Assembly: GCA_946641795.1 (NCBI GenBank)
Contig: CAMPBZ010000079.1
Span: 1 to 5,800 of the forward strand
Length of the DNA stretch: 5,800 bases
Direction of reading: 5' to 3'
DNA from: an uncultured Clostridia bacterium
GTDB taxonomy: Bacteria; Bacillota; Clostridia; Oscillospirales; CAG-272
Made by a program: the position numbers and the translations under genes
Shown: positions 5,732 through 5,800 of the stretch, in pieces
Layout of the letters: the number at the start of each line of letters is the position of its first letter
Position numbering within the stretch: the stretch's first letter is position 1
The notes under the pieces: model-generated
Told to the model about the DNA's origin: nothing
Database searches by the model: none
The model's input: the letters and a program-made list of their open reading frames with translations, nothing else

Positions 5732-5800
5732 TGGAGCTGGTGATCGGAGTCGAACCAACAACCTGCTGATTACAAATCAGCTGCTCTGCCATTGAGCCAC
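5732..5800 (-). tRNA. tRNA-Thr (anticodon TGT), 5' end cut by the window edge
   Basis: 69 bases are visible, from about position 7 of the tRNA to an encoded CCA. The D-arm (GCTC-AATGGCA-GAGC), anticodon stem GCTGA/TCAGC with loop TTTGTAA (anticodon TGT, 5772-5774 on the plus strand) and T-loop TTCGACT are clear. The 3' acceptor strand CACCAGC predicts the missing 5' strand GCTGGTG, of which only the last G is inside. It reads ACA and probably also other Thr codons. Confidence 0.93.

Noticed and set aside
5177..5761. A 194-residue minus-strand frame (and several shorter ones) across the tRNA and repeat region
   Set aside because: It translates through tRNA-Thr, tRNA-Tyr and the terminators, giving the familiar spurious tRNA-derived peptides; its internal protein repeat only reflects the DNA repeat.

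Overview
The window looks like a piece of a chromosome from a Gram-positive Firmicute, probably a gut Clostridia/Oscillospirales-type bacterium. The reasons are purine-rich AGAAAGG-type ribosome binding sites, sigma-A promoters, tRNAs with encoded CCA, and a moderately high GC content with GC-rich third positions. The lineage is inferred from sequence style, not from a search. Every gene I can support lies on the minus strand, so the window reads from right (5800) to left (1). The long plus-strand open frames are shadows of these genes.

From right to left: (1) a tRNA pair, tRNA-Thr(TGT), missing about 6 bases of its 5' end at the window edge, then tRNA-Tyr(GTA) followed by a strong hairpin terminator. 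(2) A roughly 260-base non-coding stretch (5341-5613) with two nearly identical 71/72-base direct repeats. Each carries a terminator-type hairpin and a sequence resembling the tRNA-Tyr 3' end in inverted orientation; a second perfect hairpin terminator lies between them. (3) A 312-residue protein that joins an N-terminal multi-pass membrane domain to a C-terminal GNAT acetyltransferase domain, with its own promoter. (4) A probable galactose/hexose operon with a very good sigma-A promoter: a sugar-phosphate-type nucleotidyltransferase, galE (UDP-glucose 4-epimerase) and galM (aldose 1-epimerase), closed by a hairpin terminator. (5) The first 371 codons of lepA (elongation factor 4), with a TTG start and a promoter that appears to overlap the galM terminator; the gene runs off the left edge.

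The central operon would interconvert galactose anomers (GalM) and UDP-galactose/UDP-glucose (GalE). The nucleotidyltransferase may supply a UDP-hexose. No kinase or GalT lies in the window, so the operon holds only part of a Leloir-type route. Most of the window is ordinary housekeeping sequence. The parts that merit a second look are the repeat structure beside tRNA-Tyr, the membrane-GNAT fusion, and the identity of the nucleotidyltransferase.
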